59,804 nt of DNA from an uncultured Paraprevotella sp. Lineage in GTDB: Bacteria > Bacteroidota > Bacteroidia > Bacteroidales > Bacteroidaceae. The stretch is taken from positions 1-59,804 of the forward strand of contig CALUIS010000020.1 in assembly GCA_944320765.1 (NCBI GenBank), in the 5' to 3' direction. This document shows positions 34,482-43,772 of the stretch, one piece after another. The notes under the pieces were generated by a model. That model made no database searches and was not told the origin of the DNA. It saw nothing but the letters and a program-made list of their open reading frames with translations. A program made the position numbers and the translations under genes. The first letter of the stretch is position 1. Each line of letters begins with the position of its first letter.

Positions 34482-36173
34482 TCAGAGCCTGACCTTGAGT
34501 ATCTTGCCGCTATATGCGGGTATGTCCGTCACCAAGGGCTGCCCGGCATTGAGCGTGACGCATTCCTTGTCCCCGCTCAGCAGGTCCGTGGCGATGACTT
34601 CCGCCTTCTCCTGGATTTGGAAGAACTCGAACAGGTGCCGGGGCAGGTTGACGGCCGTGTGCTGTTCCGCGTCGCCGAAGTTGGCGACGACGAGCAGGAG
34701 GTCTTTGTCCTTGCGGCGCACGAAGGCGTAGCACTTGTCCGCACAGAACAGGTCGGAGCCGTTGTTGGCGTACATCAGGTCGTAGAAGTCCCCCTCGCGC
34801 AGGGCCTTCTCCTTGTTGCACAAGCCGAGCACCCGGCGGTAGAAAGCCTGGAGGCCCAGTTCCTTGGCCGTGAGTTTGTCCGGCGTGAAAGTCCCCTTGT
34901 TGCGCCAGCGGCGGATGGTGTCCACGCTCCAGTAGTCGAAGATGGTGGTGCGCCCGTCCCTGCCGCTGAACCCTTCCTCGTCCATGCCCCGTTCCCCGAG
35001 TTCCTGGCCGAAGTAGACCATCATCGGGTTCCGCCCCATGCAGGCGCTGACCAGCAGGGCCGGGCGGCCTTTCTCGCCGTCCCCGGCAAAGAAGTCGGAG
35101 GCCAGGCGCTGTTCGTCGTGGTTCTCCAGGAAGTTGACCATGTGGTCCCTGATGTCGTCCACTCCCTGCCAGCAGCCGGTGATCTGGCGTGCGGAAGCGT
35201 GGCCGCAGGTGACCCCTCGCAGGGTGTCGTAGAGGCCTACCTTGTCGTAGAGGTAGTCGAAGCCCCCCTTGTGGATGTAGTTGCGGTATTCGTTGGGGTT
35301 GTACACCTCGGCGATGAAGATGACGGACGGGAAGTGGCACTTCACTTGCGGGATGGCCCATTCCCAGAATTCCACCGGCACCATCTCGGCCATGTCGCAG
35401 CGGAAACCGTCGATGCCATTCCCGGCCCAGTGGAGCAGGATGTCGCGCATCTTCTCCCATGTGGAGGGGCTGGGGGAGAAGTGGCATTGCCGCCCGTTGC
35501 AGTAGTCCACGCCGTAGTTCAGTTTGACGGTCTCGTACCAGTCGTTCCGTCCCGGGCTGGGGGAGAAGTTGTCGTTGCCGGTGGCCTTGGCCGGATATTC
35601 CTCATAAGGGGCCGCGGCGCCGGCCTGCAGGTCGAAGCCGGGGCGGAAGGCCTGGCCGGGGATGTAGTAGAAGTTGTTCTGGGGGCTGAAGGCGCGGTCC
35701 TTGTCGTCGTCCTCCCCCAAGTCCTTGACTCCCTCCGGGCGGGCGATGGAATGGTATTGGCGAGCCACGTGGTTGGGCACGAAGTCGATGATGACTTTCA
35801 GGCCGGCCTCGTGCGTGCGGGAAACCAGGTTCTGGAACTCTTTCATTCTCTTTTCCGGTTTGACGGCCAGGTCCGGGTCCACGTCGTAATAGTCCTTGAT
35901 GGCGTAGGGCGAGCCGGCCTTCCCCTTGACGATGGCCGGATGGTCCTGCGGGATGCCGTACTGCGTGTAGTCGGTCTGTGTGGCGTGGGCGATGACGCCG
36001 GTGTACCAGACGTGCGTGACGCCGAGCCCGCGTATCTCGTCCAATGCCTTTTGGGTGAAGTCGGCGAGGTGCCCGCATCCGTTGTCTTTCTTTGTGCCGT
36101 TGGGTATGTGTGAGGCTTTGTCGTTGCCGAACAGCCGCGTGAATACCTGGTAGATGATAAGCTTGTTTTTCAT
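34482..36173 (-). CDS. Cytoplasmic alpha-amylase family (GH13) enzyme
   Basis: 563 residues without a signal peptide. GH13 conserved regions: region I VIIDFVPNHV, region II GFRCDMAEM (nucleophile Asp), region III FIAEVYN (acid/base Glu) and region IV FLENHDEQRL (third Asp). The N-terminus KLIIYQVFTRLFGNDKASHI and a C-terminal beta domain complete it. It probably degrades maltodextrin or storage glucan inside the cell. The enzyme lies downstream of fabD, from which it is separated by a terminator-like hairpin; no clear own promoter is seen. Confidence 0.88.
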   Translation of the reverse strand: MKNKLIIYQVFTRLFGNDKASHIPNGTKKDNGCGHLADFTQKALDEIRGLGVTHVWYTGVIAHATQTDYTQYGIPQDHPAIVKGKAGSPYAIKDYYDVDPDLAVKPEKRMKEFQNLVSRTHEAGLKVIIDFVPNHVARQYHSIARPEGVKDLGEDDDKDRAFSPQNNFYYIPGQAFRPGFDLQAGAAAPYEEYPAKATGNDNFSPSPGRNDWYETVKLNYGVDYCNGRQCHFSPSPSTWEKMRDILLHWAGNGIDGFRCDMAEMVPVEFWEWAIPQVKCHFPSVIFIAEVYNPNEYRNYIHKGGFDYLYDKVGLYDTLRGVTCGHASARQITGCWQGVDDIRDHMVNFLENHDEQRLASDFFAGDGEKGRPALLVSACMGRNPMMVYFGQELGERGMDEEGFSGRDGRTTIFDYWSVDTIRRWRNKGTFTPDKLTAKELGLQAFYRRVLGLCNKEKALREGDFYDLMYANNGSDLFCADKCYAFVRRKDKDLLLVVANFGDAEQHTAVNLPRHLFEFFQIQEKAEVIATDLLSGDKECVTLNAGQPLVTDIPAYSGKILKVRL

Positions 36174-36197
36174 TGTGCCTGTTTTTGTATAAGGAAA

Positions 36198-36231
36198 ATC
36201 CCCTTGCCTATGTTCCGGGAGGCAAGGGGAT
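36198..36231 (-). terminator. Terminator of fabD
   Basis: 12-bp perfect stem (36198-36209 with 36220-36231), 10-base loop, followed on the minus strand by TTTT. Confidence 0.7.
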
Positions 36232-36248
36232 GCGTTTCAATGGATTCT

Positions 36249-37148
36249 TCATGCTTGGATGCCATGCGCGGTGACAGCGTCGTTGCCCTTCGCTATCTTT
36301 CCGATCATGCCTTGCAGGGCCTTGCCCGGCCCGCACTCCGTGAAGTCCGTGGCCCCGGCGGCAATCATGTTCTGCACCTCCTGCGTCCAGCGCACGGAGG
36401 CGGTCAGCTGCGCGATGAGGTTGGCCTTGATTTCGCCCGCATCCGTATGGGCCTGGGCGTCCACGTTCTGGTATACGGGACACTTGGGCGTGTTGAACGA
36501 GGTGGCCTCGATGGCGGCCTGCAGCTCCTCCTTGGCCGGCTGCATCAAGGGCGAATGGAACGCCCCGCCGACGGGCAGGACCAACGCGCGCTTGGCACCT
36601 GCTGCCTTCAGCTTCTCGCAGGCGGCCTTCACGGCCTCCACGTTGCCGCTGATGACCAGCTGCCCCGGGCAGTTGTAGTTGGCCGGGACGACGATGTTGC
36701 CCTCCTCGCTGGTCTCGGCGCATACCTTCTCGATGGTGGCGTCGTCCAGCCCCACGATGGCGGCCATGGTGGACGGGGCGGCCTCGCAAGCCTTCTGCAT
36801 GGCCATGGCGCGGGCGTAGACCAGCTTCAGCCCGTCTTCAAAGTCCAACGCGCCTGCGGCCACCAGGGCGGAGAACTCGCCGAGCGAGTGTCCGGCCACC
36901 ATGTCCGGCGCGAACGCGTCGCCCATGCACAGGGCGGAGATGACCGAATGGAGGAACACGGCAGGCTGGGTCACCTTGGTCTGCTTCAGTTCCTCGTCCG
37001 TCCCGCTGAACATGATGTCCGTGATGCGGTATCCCAAGATGTCGTTCGCCTTTTCAAAGAGTTCTTTGGCCAGCGGGTTGTTGTCGTACAGGTCTTTGCC
37101 CATCCCCACGAACTGCGCTCCCTGGCCGGGAAATACAAATGCTTTCAT
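36249..37148 (-). CDS. fabD: Malonyl-CoA:ACP transacylase
   Basis: 299 residues. MKAFVFPGQGAQFVGMGKDL starts the family; GHSLGEFSALVAAGAL holds the catalytic Ser, GAFHSPLMQPA the catalytic His, and ECGPGKALQGMIGKI the C-terminal end. It loads malonyl onto acyl carrier protein for fatty acid synthesis. It stands apart from other fab genes here. Promoter at 37193-37200, which overlaps the thiD 3' end region. Confidence 0.95.
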   Translation of the reverse strand: MKAFVFPGQGAQFVGMGKDLYDNNPLAKELFEKANDILGYRITDIMFSGTDEELKQTKVTQPAVFLHSVISALCMGDAFAPDMVAGHSLGEFSALVAAGALDFEDGLKLVYARAMAMQKACEAAPSTMAAIVGLDDATIEKVCAETSEEGNIVVPANYNCPGQLVISGNVEAVKAACEKLKAAGAKRALVLPVGGAFHSPLMQPAKEELQAAIEATSFNTPKCPVYQNVDAQAHTDAGEIKANLIAQLTASVRWTQEVQNMIAAGATDFTECGPGKALQGMIGKIAKGNDAVTAHGIQA

Positions 37149-37192
37149 ACTTTCTATATATTAATAATGTATATTGCCGTTTGTTCGGTTTG

Positions 37193-37200
37193 CAAATTTA
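37193..37200 (-). promoter_or_regulatory. -7 box TAAATTTG for fabD
   Basis: Minus-strand box 45 bases before the ATG and just downstream of the thiD stop. Confidence 0.55.
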
Positions 37201-37208
37201 GCAAAAAC

Positions 37209-38027
37209 TTACCGAACCAAGAGCTTTTTGGGATTAAAAAAATGATTGAGCGGGCCGTGGCCTTTGCCTGTCCTTGCGTCTTTCCCCGCAATCAGGGCTT
37301 CCGTGAGGTATTTTTTGGCTTGGCCCACGGCTTCCGGCAAAGGACGGCCTTGCGCCATGTAGGCCGCGATGGCGGAGGACAGCGTGCATCCCGTGCCGTG
37401 GGTGTTGGGCGTCTCGATTTTCGGGGAATGGTAGGAATACTCCCCGCCCGGGGCTGTCCCCGTGAGCAGGAGGTCGGCCATGTCATTGCCTTCGAGATGC
37501 CCCCCCTTTACCAGGACGGCCCGTGCGCCTTCCGCAAGGATTCTCCTTCCGGCTTCTTTACGGTCGCCCGGTGTGCGGATGGGGCATCCGGACAAGAGTT
37601 CGGTTTCCGGTATGTTGGGCGTGACGAGGGCGCAAAAGGGCATCAGGCGTTTGCGCAGGAGTTCCAACGCATCCGGCTCCACCAGCGGATAGCCGCTGCT
37701 GGAAACCAGGACGGGGTCGAAGACGGCGGTCACCCGCGAGGCCTCCAGAAAGTCCGCGATTACGGAGATGATGCCGGCGTCTGTCACCATGCCGATCTTC
37801 ACGACGTCTATCCCGAGGTCCTCGCTTACGGCTTGGATTTGCCCCCGCACGATATCGGGCGGGACGGGATAGACCTGTTGTACCCCGCAGGTGTTCTGGA
37901 CCGTGACGGCCGTGACGGCCGTGGCCGCATAACAGCCTAAGGCCGAAAGGGTCTTGATGTCGGCCTGGATGCCGGCCCCTCCGCTGCAATCCGAACCCGC
38001 GATGCTCAGTACGATGGGGTATCTCAT
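37209..38027 (-). CDS. thiD: Hydroxymethylpyrimidine/phosphomethylpyrimidine kinase
   Basis: 272 residues of the ribokinase-like HMP kinase family: VLSIAGSDCSGGAGIQADIK, the substrate region GCYAATAVTAVTVQNT, VFDPVLVSSSGYPLVEPDAL and the anion hole NTHGTGCTLSSAIAAYMAQG with catalytic Asp/Cys environment. It phosphorylates hydroxymethylpyrimidine twice for thiamine synthesis. No thi operon partner is adjacent, so it may serve salvage. Promoter at 38039-38046. Confidence 0.94.
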   Translation of the reverse strand: MRYPIVLSIAGSDCSGGAGIQADIKTLSALGCYAATAVTAVTVQNTCGVQQVYPVPPDIVRGQIQAVSEDLGIDVVKIGMVTDAGIISVIADFLEASRVTAVFDPVLVSSSGYPLVEPDALELLRKRLMPFCALVTPNIPETELLSGCPIRTPGDRKEAGRRILAEGARAVLVKGGHLEGNDMADLLLTGTAPGGEYSYHSPKIETPNTHGTGCTLSSAIAAYMAQGRPLPEAVGQAKKYLTEALIAGKDARTGKGHGPLNHFFNPKKLLVR

Positions 38028-38038
38028 CTTTTTTAGTG

Positions 38039-38046
38039 CAAATGTA
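38039..38046 (-). promoter_or_regulatory. -7 box TACATTTG for thiD
   Basis: Minus-strand box 12 bases upstream of the ATG at 38027; a leader long enough for a TPP riboswitch is absent. Confidence 0.5.
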
Positions 38047-38133
38047 AGCCAAAATCAGGCATCCGCCATGCCTTTTGCGAAAGAAAATGGAAAATATCCC
38101 GCATGTTTATATACCGTTTTGGGAAAATAGTCG

Positions 38134-38141
38134 TAAATTTG
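38134..38141 (+). promoter_or_regulatory. -7 box TAaaTTTG for the guanylyltransferase gene
   Basis: Plus-strand box 32 bases before the ATG at 38173. Confidence 0.5.
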
Positions 38142-38172
38142 TCCATTAACTTATTCTCGTGAATGTTGAGCC

Positions 38173-39237
38173 ATGGAAAAAAGTAACAATCATTTGGTAA
38201 TTATGGCGGGGGGCGTCGGTAGCCGCTTCTGGCCGATGAGCACGCCGGAACGCCCCAAGCAGTTCATTGACGTGTTGGGGTGCGGGCGCACGCTGTTGCA
38301 GCTGACGGTGGACCGTTTCAAGGGGATTTGTCCCAGCGAAAACATCTGGGTCGTGACATCGGAGTCCTATGCGGGCATTGTCCGCGAGCAGCTGCCGGAG
38401 ATTCCTGCCGCGAATATCTTGAAAGAGCCTTGCCGCAGGAACACGGCTCCCTGCATCGCTTACGTGAGCTGGCGTATCAAGAAGCTGAACCCGAAGGCGA
38501 ACGTGGTGGTGACACCGAGCGACCATATCGTGATGGATGTGCCTGAGTTCGAGCGGGTCATTGCTTCCGGGATGAAGTTCACTGCCGAAACGGACTCCAT
38601 CCTGACACTGGGCATGAGGCCCAACCGTCCGGAGACGGGATATGGTTATATCCAGGCTGATTTGGGATTTGCCTCGCCGCGCAACAAGGAAATCTACCGG
38701 GTGGACTCATTCAAGGAGAAGCCGGATTTCGCAACGGCCAGCCGCTACATCCAAAAGAACAACTATTTCTGGAACGCGGGGATTTTCTTGTGGAACGTGA
38801 GCACCATCGTGAATGCGTTCCGGGTCTACCAGCCTGCCATCGCGCAAATATTCGAAGGCCTGATGCCATTATACGGGACCGACAGGGAGCAAGAGGCCAT
38901 CAACCGCGAGTTCCCGCAATGCGAGAACATTTCCGTGGACTATGCCATCATGGAAAAGGTGGACGAGATATTCGTGCTGCCGGCGAACTTCGGGTGGAGC
39001 GACTTGGGGACGTGGGGGTCCTTGCACGGGCATGTGCCGCAGGACGCTTACGGAAACGCGTGCATCGGGAAGAACATTTCGGTGTATGAGACGCGCAACT
39101 GCATGATTCATGCCACCCAGGAGCGCAGGGTGGTCGTGCAGGGGCTGGACGGGTTCATCGTCGCGGAGAACAATGACACCTTGTTGATTTGCAAGTTGTC
39201 GGAGGAACAGCGTATCCGCCAGTTCAGCGAGCAATGA
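38173..39237 (+). CDS. Mannose-1-phosphate guanylyltransferase
   Basis: 354 residues. The signature VIMAGGVGSRFWPMSTPERP then KQF is the nucleotide-binding loop of GDP-mannose pyrophosphorylases; EPCRRNTAPCIAY, VVTPSDHIVMD, RPETGYGYIQA, FKEKPDFATA and WNAGIFLWN follow in the usual order. It lacks the C-terminal isomerase domain of the two-function ManC enzymes. It makes GDP-mannose for GDP-fucose and surface glycans, and could feed the glycosyltransferases in this window. Confidence 0.92.
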   Translation: MEKSNNHLVIMAGGVGSRFWPMSTPERPKQFIDVLGCGRTLLQLTVDRFKGICPSENIWVVTSESYAGIVREQLPEIPAANILKEPCRRNTAPCIAYVSWRIKKLNPKANVVVTPSDHIVMDVPEFERVIASGMKFTAETDSILTLGMRPNRPETGYGYIQADLGFASPRNKEIYRVDSFKEKPDFATASRYIQKNNYFWNAGIFLWNVSTIVNAFRVYQPAIAQIFEGLMPLYGTDREQEAINREFPQCENISVDYAIMEKVDEIFVLPANFGWSDLGTWGSLHGHVPQDAYGNACIGKNISVYETRNCMIHATQERRVVVQGLDGFIVAENNDTLLICKLSEEQRIRQFSEQ

Positions 39238-39404
39238 TTTGCAGAGGCTGAATGCGGGGACGCAGGAGGGGGATGCGCTGTGCGGAGGCGTGTCCCCTTG
39301 TTGCATGGGCCCGTGGGGCGGACGTCATGTAAAAGGTTAGGTTAAAAAAGATAAACGCCGCATATTTTCTTCTTCGGACCTGTCCTTAGTTATTAAATAA
39401 GTGC

Positions 39405-39412
39405 TACATTTG
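39405..39412 (+). promoter_or_regulatory. -7 box TAcaTTTG of the Rnf operon
   Basis: Plus-strand box; the ATG at 39442 follows by 29 bases. The frame's earlier codon at 39421 is too close to the transcript start. Confidence 0.6.
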
Positions 39413-39441
39413 CGCTGATTTTGCTATATAGAGTTTACAAT

Positions 39442-39861
39442 ATGGCGCAGACCATCACACATCGAGGTACCGTGAAAAGCGTGGATGGAAAACACATCAG
39501 CGTGGAGATAATGCAAGCTTCAGCTTGTGCGGCTTGTATGGCCAGGAAGCTGTGTAATTCATCGGAGAGCAAGAACAAGCTGGTGGAAGTATATGCCGGT
39601 GACGCCTTGTCCTACAAGGTGGGCGAGGAGGTATGTCTGACGGGGAGCCTTGAAATGGGGCTGTCCGCAGTGTGGTGGGCTTATCTTGCCCCGCTGGTAT
39701 TGTTGGTGGCCGTTTTGCTGGCCGCGTCGAAGGCGACGGAAAACGAACCGGAGGCCGCACTGGCCGCATTGGGAAGCCTGGCGGCATATTATGCCGTCCT
39801 GTACTTCAACAGGGGGAAGTTGGCGAGGAAATTCTCATTTACTATTAAACATATAAAATAA
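39442..39861 (+). CDS. rseC: RseC/MucC-family protein, first gene of the Rnf operon
   Basis: About 139 residues: a soluble N-terminal part with cysteine cluster ASACAACMARKLCNSSES, then two membrane helices (LSAVWWAYLAPLVLLVAVLL and ALAALGSLAAYYAVLYF). RseC in other bacteria is tied to the reduction of SoxR by Rsx/Rnf, and the gene leads the Rnf operon in many Bacteroidales. It lies 8 bases before rnfB. The cysteines may be redox-active. Confidence 0.85.
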   Translation: MAQTITHRGTVKSVDGKHISVEIMQASACAACMARKLCNSSESKNKLVEVYAGDALSYKVGEEVCLTGSLEMGLSAVWWAYLAPLVLLVAVLLAASKATENEPEAALAALGSLAAYYAVLYFNRGKLARKFSFTIKHIK

Positions 39862-39869
39862 GTTTCGTT

Positions 39870-40763
39870 ATGAATGTGATTTGGATTGCAGTGATCATTT
39901 TGGGAGCCGTGGGGCTGGTGTCCGCCATCATGCTGTATGCGGCATCCAAGAAGTTTGCTGTGAAAGAGGATGAACGCATCGGGCAAGTGGCCGAGGTCTT
40001 GCCTCAGGCCAATTGCGGAGGATGCGGTTATCCCGGATGTTCCGGTTTTGCCGCCGCGTGCGTGAAGGCTGCCGACGGAGGGTCTCTGGAAGGTAAGCTT
40101 TGTCCCGTCGGCGGACAGGCCGTGATGGAGAAGGTGGCCGGCATCTTGGGCATGGCTGTAGCGGCCAGCGAGCCGAAAGTGGCTGTGGTGCGGTGTAATG
40201 GCACGTGTGCCAACCGCCCGCGTGTGGTGGATTACGACGGAGTGCGCAGTTGCCGTGTGCAGTTGCTTTCCGGTACGGGCGAGACGGCATGTGCCTTCGG
40301 TTGCCTGGGAGGTGGCGATTGCGTGGCGGCTTGCCAGTTCGGAGCTTTGTCCATCAATCCTGAAACGGGTTTGCCGGAAGTGGACGAGGAGCGTTGCACG
40401 GCTTGTGGAGCGTGTGTGAAGACGTGTCCGCGACGGGTGATAGAGCTTCGTCCGAAAGGGCCGAAAAACCGCCGCATGGTGGTGTTGTGCGTCAACCGCG
40501 ACAAGGGGGCTGTGGCCAATAAAGTCTGTAAGGCTTCCTGCATCGGGTGCGGGAAATGTGTGAAGGCCTGTGCCTTCGAGGCCATTACCCTGAACAACAA
40601 CCTGGCTTATATCGACCCGGAGAAGTGCAAGATGTGCCGCAAGTGCGAGGAGGCCTGCCCGAAGGGGGCTATCCATGCCGTCAACTTCCCGCCGCGCAAG
40701 CCGAAGGCGGAAAAGCCTGCGACTGCGGCAACGGGCGTGCCGGCAGAGACAAAGGAAGCATAA
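39870..40763 (+). CDS. rnfB: Rnf complex subunit B
   Basis: 297 residues: an N-terminal membrane helix (VIWIAVIILGAVGLVSAIML), a 4Fe-4S domain with CGGCGYPGCSGFAAACVKA, and several ferredoxin-like clusters including CTACGACVKTCPRRVIEL, CIGCGKCVKACAFEAITL and CKMCRKCEEACPKGAIHAV. RnfB takes electrons from ferredoxin. The C-terminal tail is Lys/Pro/Ala-rich. The order rseC-B-C-D-G-E-A is that of the Bacteroidales Na+-translocating ferredoxin:NAD+ oxidoreductase. Confidence 0.94.
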   Translation: MNVIWIAVIILGAVGLVSAIMLYAASKKFAVKEDERIGQVAEVLPQANCGGCGYPGCSGFAAACVKAADGGSLEGKLCPVGGQAVMEKVAGILGMAVAASEPKVAVVRCNGTCANRPRVVDYDGVRSCRVQLLSGTGETACAFGCLGGGDCVAACQFGALSINPETGLPEVDEERCTACGACVKTCPRRVIELRPKGPKNRRMVVLCVNRDKGAVANKVCKASCIGCGKCVKACAFEAITLNNNLAYIDPEKCKMCRKCEEACPKGAIHAVNFPPRKPKAEKPATAATGVPAETKEA

Positions 40764-40795
40764 CTAATTTGACAGACATTTAAAACAAGAATATC

Positions 40796-42139
40796 GTGAA
40801 AACGTTTAAGATAGGTGGAGTCCATCCATCTGAGAACAAATTTTCCGCCAACGCCCCCATCCGTAAGGCCGGGTTGCCCAAGCAGGCCGTATTCTCGCTT
40901 TACCAGCATATCGGCGCGCCGGCCAAACCGGTCGTGGCCAAAGGCGATGTGGTGAAGGTAGGCACGGTGTTGGCCGAAGCGGACGGCTTTGTGTCCGTCC
41001 CCGTCCATTCTTCCGTGTCGGGCAAGGTGAACAAGATTGATGCCGTCGTGGATGCCAGCGGTTACCGCCGCCCGGCCATCTTCGTGGATGTGGAGGGGGA
41101 CGACTGGGAAGAATCCATCGACCGCACTCCTGATTTGGTGACTTTGGCCCAACGTCCGGATTTGACGGCTGAAGAAATCGTGAAGAGGGTCAAGGCTTGC
41201 GGCATTGTCGGCATGGGCGGGGCCACGTTCCCTTGCCATGTGAAGCTGACCCCGCCAAAAGGGACGAAAGCCGAGTGTGTCATCATCAACGCGGTGGAAT
41301 GCGAGCCGTACCTGACCGCCGACCATCGCCTGATGTTGGAGAAACCGGATGAAATCCTGGTGGGCGTGACGCTGATTATGAAGGCCGTGGGTGTGGACAA
41401 AGGGTACATCGGCATAGAGAACAACAAGCCGGATGCCATCGCGCTCCTGACTGAAAAGGCTAAAGCCTATCCCGGGATTGAAGTCGTGCCGTTGCGGGTG
41501 AAGTACCCGCAAGGGGGAGAGAAGCAGCTGATTGCCGCCATAACGGGGCGCGAGGTGCCGGCCCCGCCTGCTTTGCCTATCCATGTGGGGGCAGTGGTAC
41601 AGAACGTGGGTACGACGTTTGCCATTTATGAGGCGGTGATGAAAAGCAAGCCGTTGTTCGAGCGGGTCATCACGGTCACGGGAAAAGACGTGAAGACTCC
41701 GTCCAACTTCCTGGCCCGCATAGGGACGCCGATGGCCCAGCTGATTGAAGAGTGCGGCGGGTTGCCCGAGGCTACGGGGAAGGTCATCGGCGGAGGCCCG
41801 ATGATGGGAAAGGCGTTGATGAATCTGGATGTTCCGGTCTGCAAAGGCTCTTCCGGGTTGCTGCTCATGACCGAGAAGGAGTCCCGCCGGGGGGAACCCC
41901 AGCCTTGTATCCGTTGCGGCAAGTGTGTGGGGGCTTGTCCCATGGGACTTGAGCCTTACCTGCTGGCCACGGCTTCCGCCTTGCGCAAATGGGACTTGGC
42001 GGAGGAACACGACATCACTTCTTGTATCGAATGCGGGTCGTGCCAGTACACTTGTCCTTCCATGAGGCCGATGCTGGACAATATCCGCATGGGAAAGACC
42101 ACAGTAATGGCCCTTGTCCGGGCCCGTAATGCAAAATAA
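40796..42139 (+). CDS. rnfC: Rnf complex subunit C
   Basis: 447 residues beginning at a GTG codon (40796), which matches the family start MKTFKIGGVHPSENK. NADH/FMN-binding motif GGGPMMGKA with GMGGATFPCHVK is present, as are two 4Fe-4S clusters CIRCGKCVGACPMG and CIECGSCQYTCPSMRP. RnfC is the membrane-peripheral NADH dehydrogenase site. A long antisense frame (40607-43159) over this gene and rnfD is only a shadow. Confidence 0.95.
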   Translation: MKTFKIGGVHPSENKFSANAPIRKAGLPKQAVFSLYQHIGAPAKPVVAKGDVVKVGTVLAEADGFVSVPVHSSVSGKVNKIDAVVDASGYRRPAIFVDVEGDDWEESIDRTPDLVTLAQRPDLTAEEIVKRVKACGIVGMGGATFPCHVKLTPPKGTKAECVIINAVECEPYLTADHRLMLEKPDEILVGVTLIMKAVGVDKGYIGIENNKPDAIALLTEKAKAYPGIEVVPLRVKYPQGGEKQLIAAITGREVPAPPALPIHVGAVVQNVGTTFAIYEAVMKSKPLFERVITVTGKDVKTPSNFLARIGTPMAQLIEECGGLPEATGKVIGGGPMMGKALMNLDVPVCKGSSGLLLMTEKESRRGEPQPCIRCGKCVGACPMGLEPYLLATASALRKWDLAEEHDITSCIECGSCQYTCPSMRPMLDNIRMGKTTVMALVRARNAK

Positions 42140-42151
42140 AAAAAGAAAGAT

Positions 42152-43141
42152 ATGGCAAAGAAATTGATCGTATCGTTGTCGCCCCATATTCATGGGCGGG
42201 ACAGCGTGCAAAGAAATATGTACGGGGTGTGCGTTGCCTTGATTCCGGCACTGCTGACTTCCCTTTATTTCTTCGGGATTGGGGCGGCCGTCGTGTTGCT
42301 CGCGTCCGTGGCGGCCTGCGTGTTCTTCGAGTGGGCCATCACGAGATTCATTTTGAAAAGTGACCGTTTGACAATAACCGACGGCTCGGCCGTGCTGACG
42401 GGGTTGTTGCTGGGGTTCAACCTGCCGTCCAACTTGCCGGTTTGGATCATCATCATCGGTGCGTTGGTCGCCATCGGTGTGGGCAAGATGACTTTTGGCG
42501 GATTGGGTTGCAATCCTTTCAACCCGGCCCTGGTGGGACGAGTGTTCCTGCTGGTGTCTTTCCCCGTGCAGATGACCACCTGGCCCGTACCCGGACAGAT
42601 GGGGGCTTATCTGGATGCGGAGACGGCCGCCACTCCGCTGGCGGTGATGAAGGAGGCCATCAAGAGCGGTGACGCTTCGGTGCTGCAGAAACTCCCGGAC
42701 GCCATAGACCTGCTGGTGGGGCAGACCGGCGGTTGCCTGGGCGAGGTGAGCGCCTTGGCTTTGCTGATTGGGCTGGCTTATATGCTGGCACGCCGTATCG
42801 TGACCTGGCATATTCCGGTGTCCATCCTGCTTACAGTCTTTGTGCTGTCCGGCTTGCTCCACCTGTATAACCCGGTGTATGCCTCGCCTGTAACCGTACT
42901 GTTGACCGGAGGCTTGATGCTGGGTGCTTGTTTCATGGCTACGGATTACGTGACTTCGCCCATGACACCTAAGGGGCAGGTCATCTATGGCGTGGCCATC
43001 GGGTTTCTTACCGTGGTGATCCGCACATTCGGGGCTTATCCGGAAGGCATGTCTTTTGCCATCCTGATTATGAATGCCTTCACGCCGTTGATTAACACCT
43101 ATTGCAAACCAAAAAGATTCGGGGAGGTCGTAAAGAAATGA
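42152..43141 (+). CDS. rnfD: Rnf complex subunit D
   Basis: 329 residues with about nine membrane helices. SPHIHGRDSVQRNMYGV near the N-terminus, FGGLGCNPFNPALVGRVFLL and the FMN-attachment region ETAATPLAVMKEA, where the Thr takes the covalent FMN in related NqrB/RnfD proteins, are visible; ATDYVTSPMTPKGQVIYG is the conserved C-terminal loop. It overlaps rnfG by 4 bases (ATGA). Confidence 0.94.
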   Translation: MAKKLIVSLSPHIHGRDSVQRNMYGVCVALIPALLTSLYFFGIGAAVVLLASVAACVFFEWAITRFILKSDRLTITDGSAVLTGLLLGFNLPSNLPVWIIIIGALVAIGVGKMTFGGLGCNPFNPALVGRVFLLVSFPVQMTTWPVPGQMGAYLDAETAATPLAVMKEAIKSGDASVLQKLPDAIDLLVGQTGGCLGEVSALALLIGLAYMLARRIVTWHIPVSILLTVFVLSGLLHLYNPVYASPVTVLLTGGLMLGACFMATDYVTSPMTPKGQVIYGVAIGFLTVVIRTFGAYPEGMSFAILIMNAFTPLINTYCKPKRFGEVVKK

Positions 43142-43755
43142 AAAAGTTAGAATCGTCATTAAAGAACATGGTCTTGGTGCTGACCATCATTTCCATTGTG
43201 GCCGGTGGAACGCTGGCTTATGTCAACGAAGTGACGCAAGGGCCTATTGCCGAGATTAATGCCAAGAACCTGCAGGACGGCATCAAGAAGGTGATTTTAG
43301 GTTCTGCGGACGGAAGCCTGAAGGTGGAGGACCCGGTGGAGAAAGACGGGTATACGATTTATGTGACCGACAAGGGAACAGCCGTAAAGGCTGTGGCCAA
43401 CGGCTTTGGCGGCCCGCTGGAGATCCTGGTGGGATTTGACGAGTCGGGTGACATTCTGGGATATACGGTATTGTCAACAGTGGAAACACCGGGGTTGGGC
43501 GTAAAGGCGGACACTTGGTTCCAGAAAGGCGGAAAGGGAGACATCATCGGAAGGAATCCGGGCGAGCGTGAATTGTCCGTCACGAAAGATGGCGGGGAAA
43601 TCGATGCCATCACGGCCTCCACTATTACGAGCCGCGCCTTCTTGGGAGCGGTGAACGCCGCCTATCATGCATTCAAGGGGAACTGGAGCGACGCCACCAG
43701 CGGGGCAAGCCAGAAAGCCGGAACGGCCGATGTCCCGAATGATTCAATCCATTAA
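43138..43755 (+). CDS. rnfG: Rnf complex subunit G
   Basis: 205 residues: one N-terminal helix (LKNMVLVLTIISIVAGGTLA), a periplasmic domain, and the flavin-binding motif DAITASTITSRAF, with the Thr residue for covalent FMN. RnfG passes electrons between FMN centres. Start ATG 43138 is fixed by its overlap with the rnfD stop codon. Confidence 0.93.
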   Translation: MKKLESSLKNMVLVLTIISIVAGGTLAYVNEVTQGPIAEINAKNLQDGIKKVILGSADGSLKVEDPVEKDGYTIYVTDKGTAVKAVANGFGGPLEILVGFDESGDILGYTVLSTVETPGLGVKADTWFQKGGKGDIIGRNPGERELSVTKDGGEIDAITASTITSRAFLGAVNAAYHAFKGNWSDATSGASQKAGTADVPNDSIH

Positions 43756-43772
43756 AGAAAGGAGGAACAAGT

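Noticed and set aside
34449..36113. 554-codon open frame on the plus strand
   Set aside because: Antisense shadow of the GH13 gene; no domain, Val/Ala/Gly/Arg-rich composition.
36204..37940. 578-codon open frame on the plus strand
   Set aside because: Runs antisense across fabD and thiD, both of which carry complete catalytic motifs.
37209..38046. TPP riboswitch before thiD
   Set aside because: Only about 12 bases separate the -7 box from the start codon, too short for any riboswitch.
40607..43159. 850-codon open frame on the minus strand
   Set aside because: It lies antisense to rnfC and rnfD, whose motifs are unmistakable. Its product is His/Gln/Arg-rich, as expected from the complement of GC-rich codons.
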